This document shows positions 5,866 through 6,149 of a DNA stretch of 6,149 nucleotides, in pieces (the first letter of the stretch is position 1; each line of letters begins with the position of its first letter). Source of the DNA: an uncultured Ruminococcus sp. (GTDB taxonomy: Bacteria; Bacillota; Clostridia; Oscillospirales; CAG-272); assembly GCA_902766575.1 (NCBI GenBank), contig CACXED010000348.1:1-6149 (forward strand), read 5' to 3'. The notes beneath the pieces were generated by a model. The model was not told the DNA's origin and did no database searches. It worked only from the letters and a program-made list of their open reading frames with translations. A program made the position numbers and the translations under genes.

Positions 5866-6149
5866 ATGAAAATATCACGTCATATTCTGTCAGTCCTGCT
5901 GCTTACATCAATTTTGGCGGGCACATTAGCCTGCGGAAATAGCGGAGGCGGCGAAAATGTCACAACCCCATCGGCGCAGGGGGACACGACCGAAGCTCAA
6001 AAGGAGACCGGATATCCTTACTACGGGGACAAAGACCTCGCAGGCGAGGAATTTACAATATACAACGTCAAAAAGAATCTCTGGAACATGATCTGCGTCG
6101 TTCAGCCCGACGAGCTCAACGGCGAGACTATCAACGACGCAATCTACAA
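5866..6149 (+). CDS. Lipoprotein, probable ABC-transporter solute-binding protein, 5' part only
   Basis: 94 complete codons are visible before the window ends. Residues 1-22 form a lipoprotein signal peptide with a Lys/Arg/His-containing start and a hydrophobic core, ending in TLAC with the probable lipidated Cys23; Thr at -3 is a less usual lipobox residue. A flexible Gly/Ser/Thr/Glu-rich tether (about 24-50) follows, then a folded start: DLAGEEFTIYNV (58-68) and LNGETINDAIY (84-94). That last segment is common near the N-terminus of extracellular solute-binding proteins (often sugar or oligosaccharide binding) in Clostridia. The visible part does not reveal the substrate, and permease genes, if present, are outside the window. 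It has its own strong promoter and ribosome binding site, so it starts a new transcription unit. Confidence 0.75.
   Translation, partial: MKISRHILSVLLLTSILAGTLACGNSGGGENVTTPSAQGDTTEAQKETGYPYYGDKDLAGEEFTIYNVKKNLWNMICVVQPDELNGETINDAIY

Overview
The window looks like chromosomal DNA from a GC-rich, endospore-forming member of the Clostridia (Bacillota), possibly a gut Oscillospirales-type organism; the exact lineage is inference. The main evidence is the order yabQ - divIC - yabR at the left end, a sporulation and cell-division block also found in Bacillus subtilis and many Clostridia. Strong purine-rich ribosome binding sites and tightly packed genes fit as well. All supported genes lie on the + strand, and there are no RNA genes, insertion sequences or CRISPR arrays.

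Layout. (1) Bases 1-1028: the 3' part of yabQ (spore cortex), divIC (division-septum initiator) and yabR (one S1 RNA-binding domain). divIC starts well inside the yabQ reading frame, giving an unusually long out-of-phase overlap of 161 bases. (2) Bases 1029-1194: a gap with no convincing gene. (3) Bases 1195-5725: four tightly packed genes. These are trxB (NADPH-thioredoxin reductase), an imidazolonepropionase-like amidohydrolase of unknown substrate, a membrane-anchored coiled-coil protein with a class A beta-lactamase-like serine hydrolase domain, and birA (biotin-protein ligase and repressor). The junctions (1-base overlap, 15-base gap, 4-base overlap) suggest one operon, although the four products share no obvious pathway. 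(4) Bases 5726-5865: a clearly AT-rich intergenic region with a perfect-consensus sigma-A promoter and an inverted repeat around it. (5) From 5866 to the window edge: the start of a lipoprotein that resembles an ABC-transporter solute-binding protein.

Most of the window is ordinary housekeeping sequence. The points that merit a second look are the yabQ/divIC overlap, the serine hydrolase (it keeps SxxK, SDN and a KxG-type motif, shows no class A deacylation Glu, and carries a DxDxDG loop), the amidohydrolase of unknown substrate, and the strong promoter whose -10 region lies in one arm of a 10-bp inverted repeat. I see no clear evidence for a wholly new multi-gene system.
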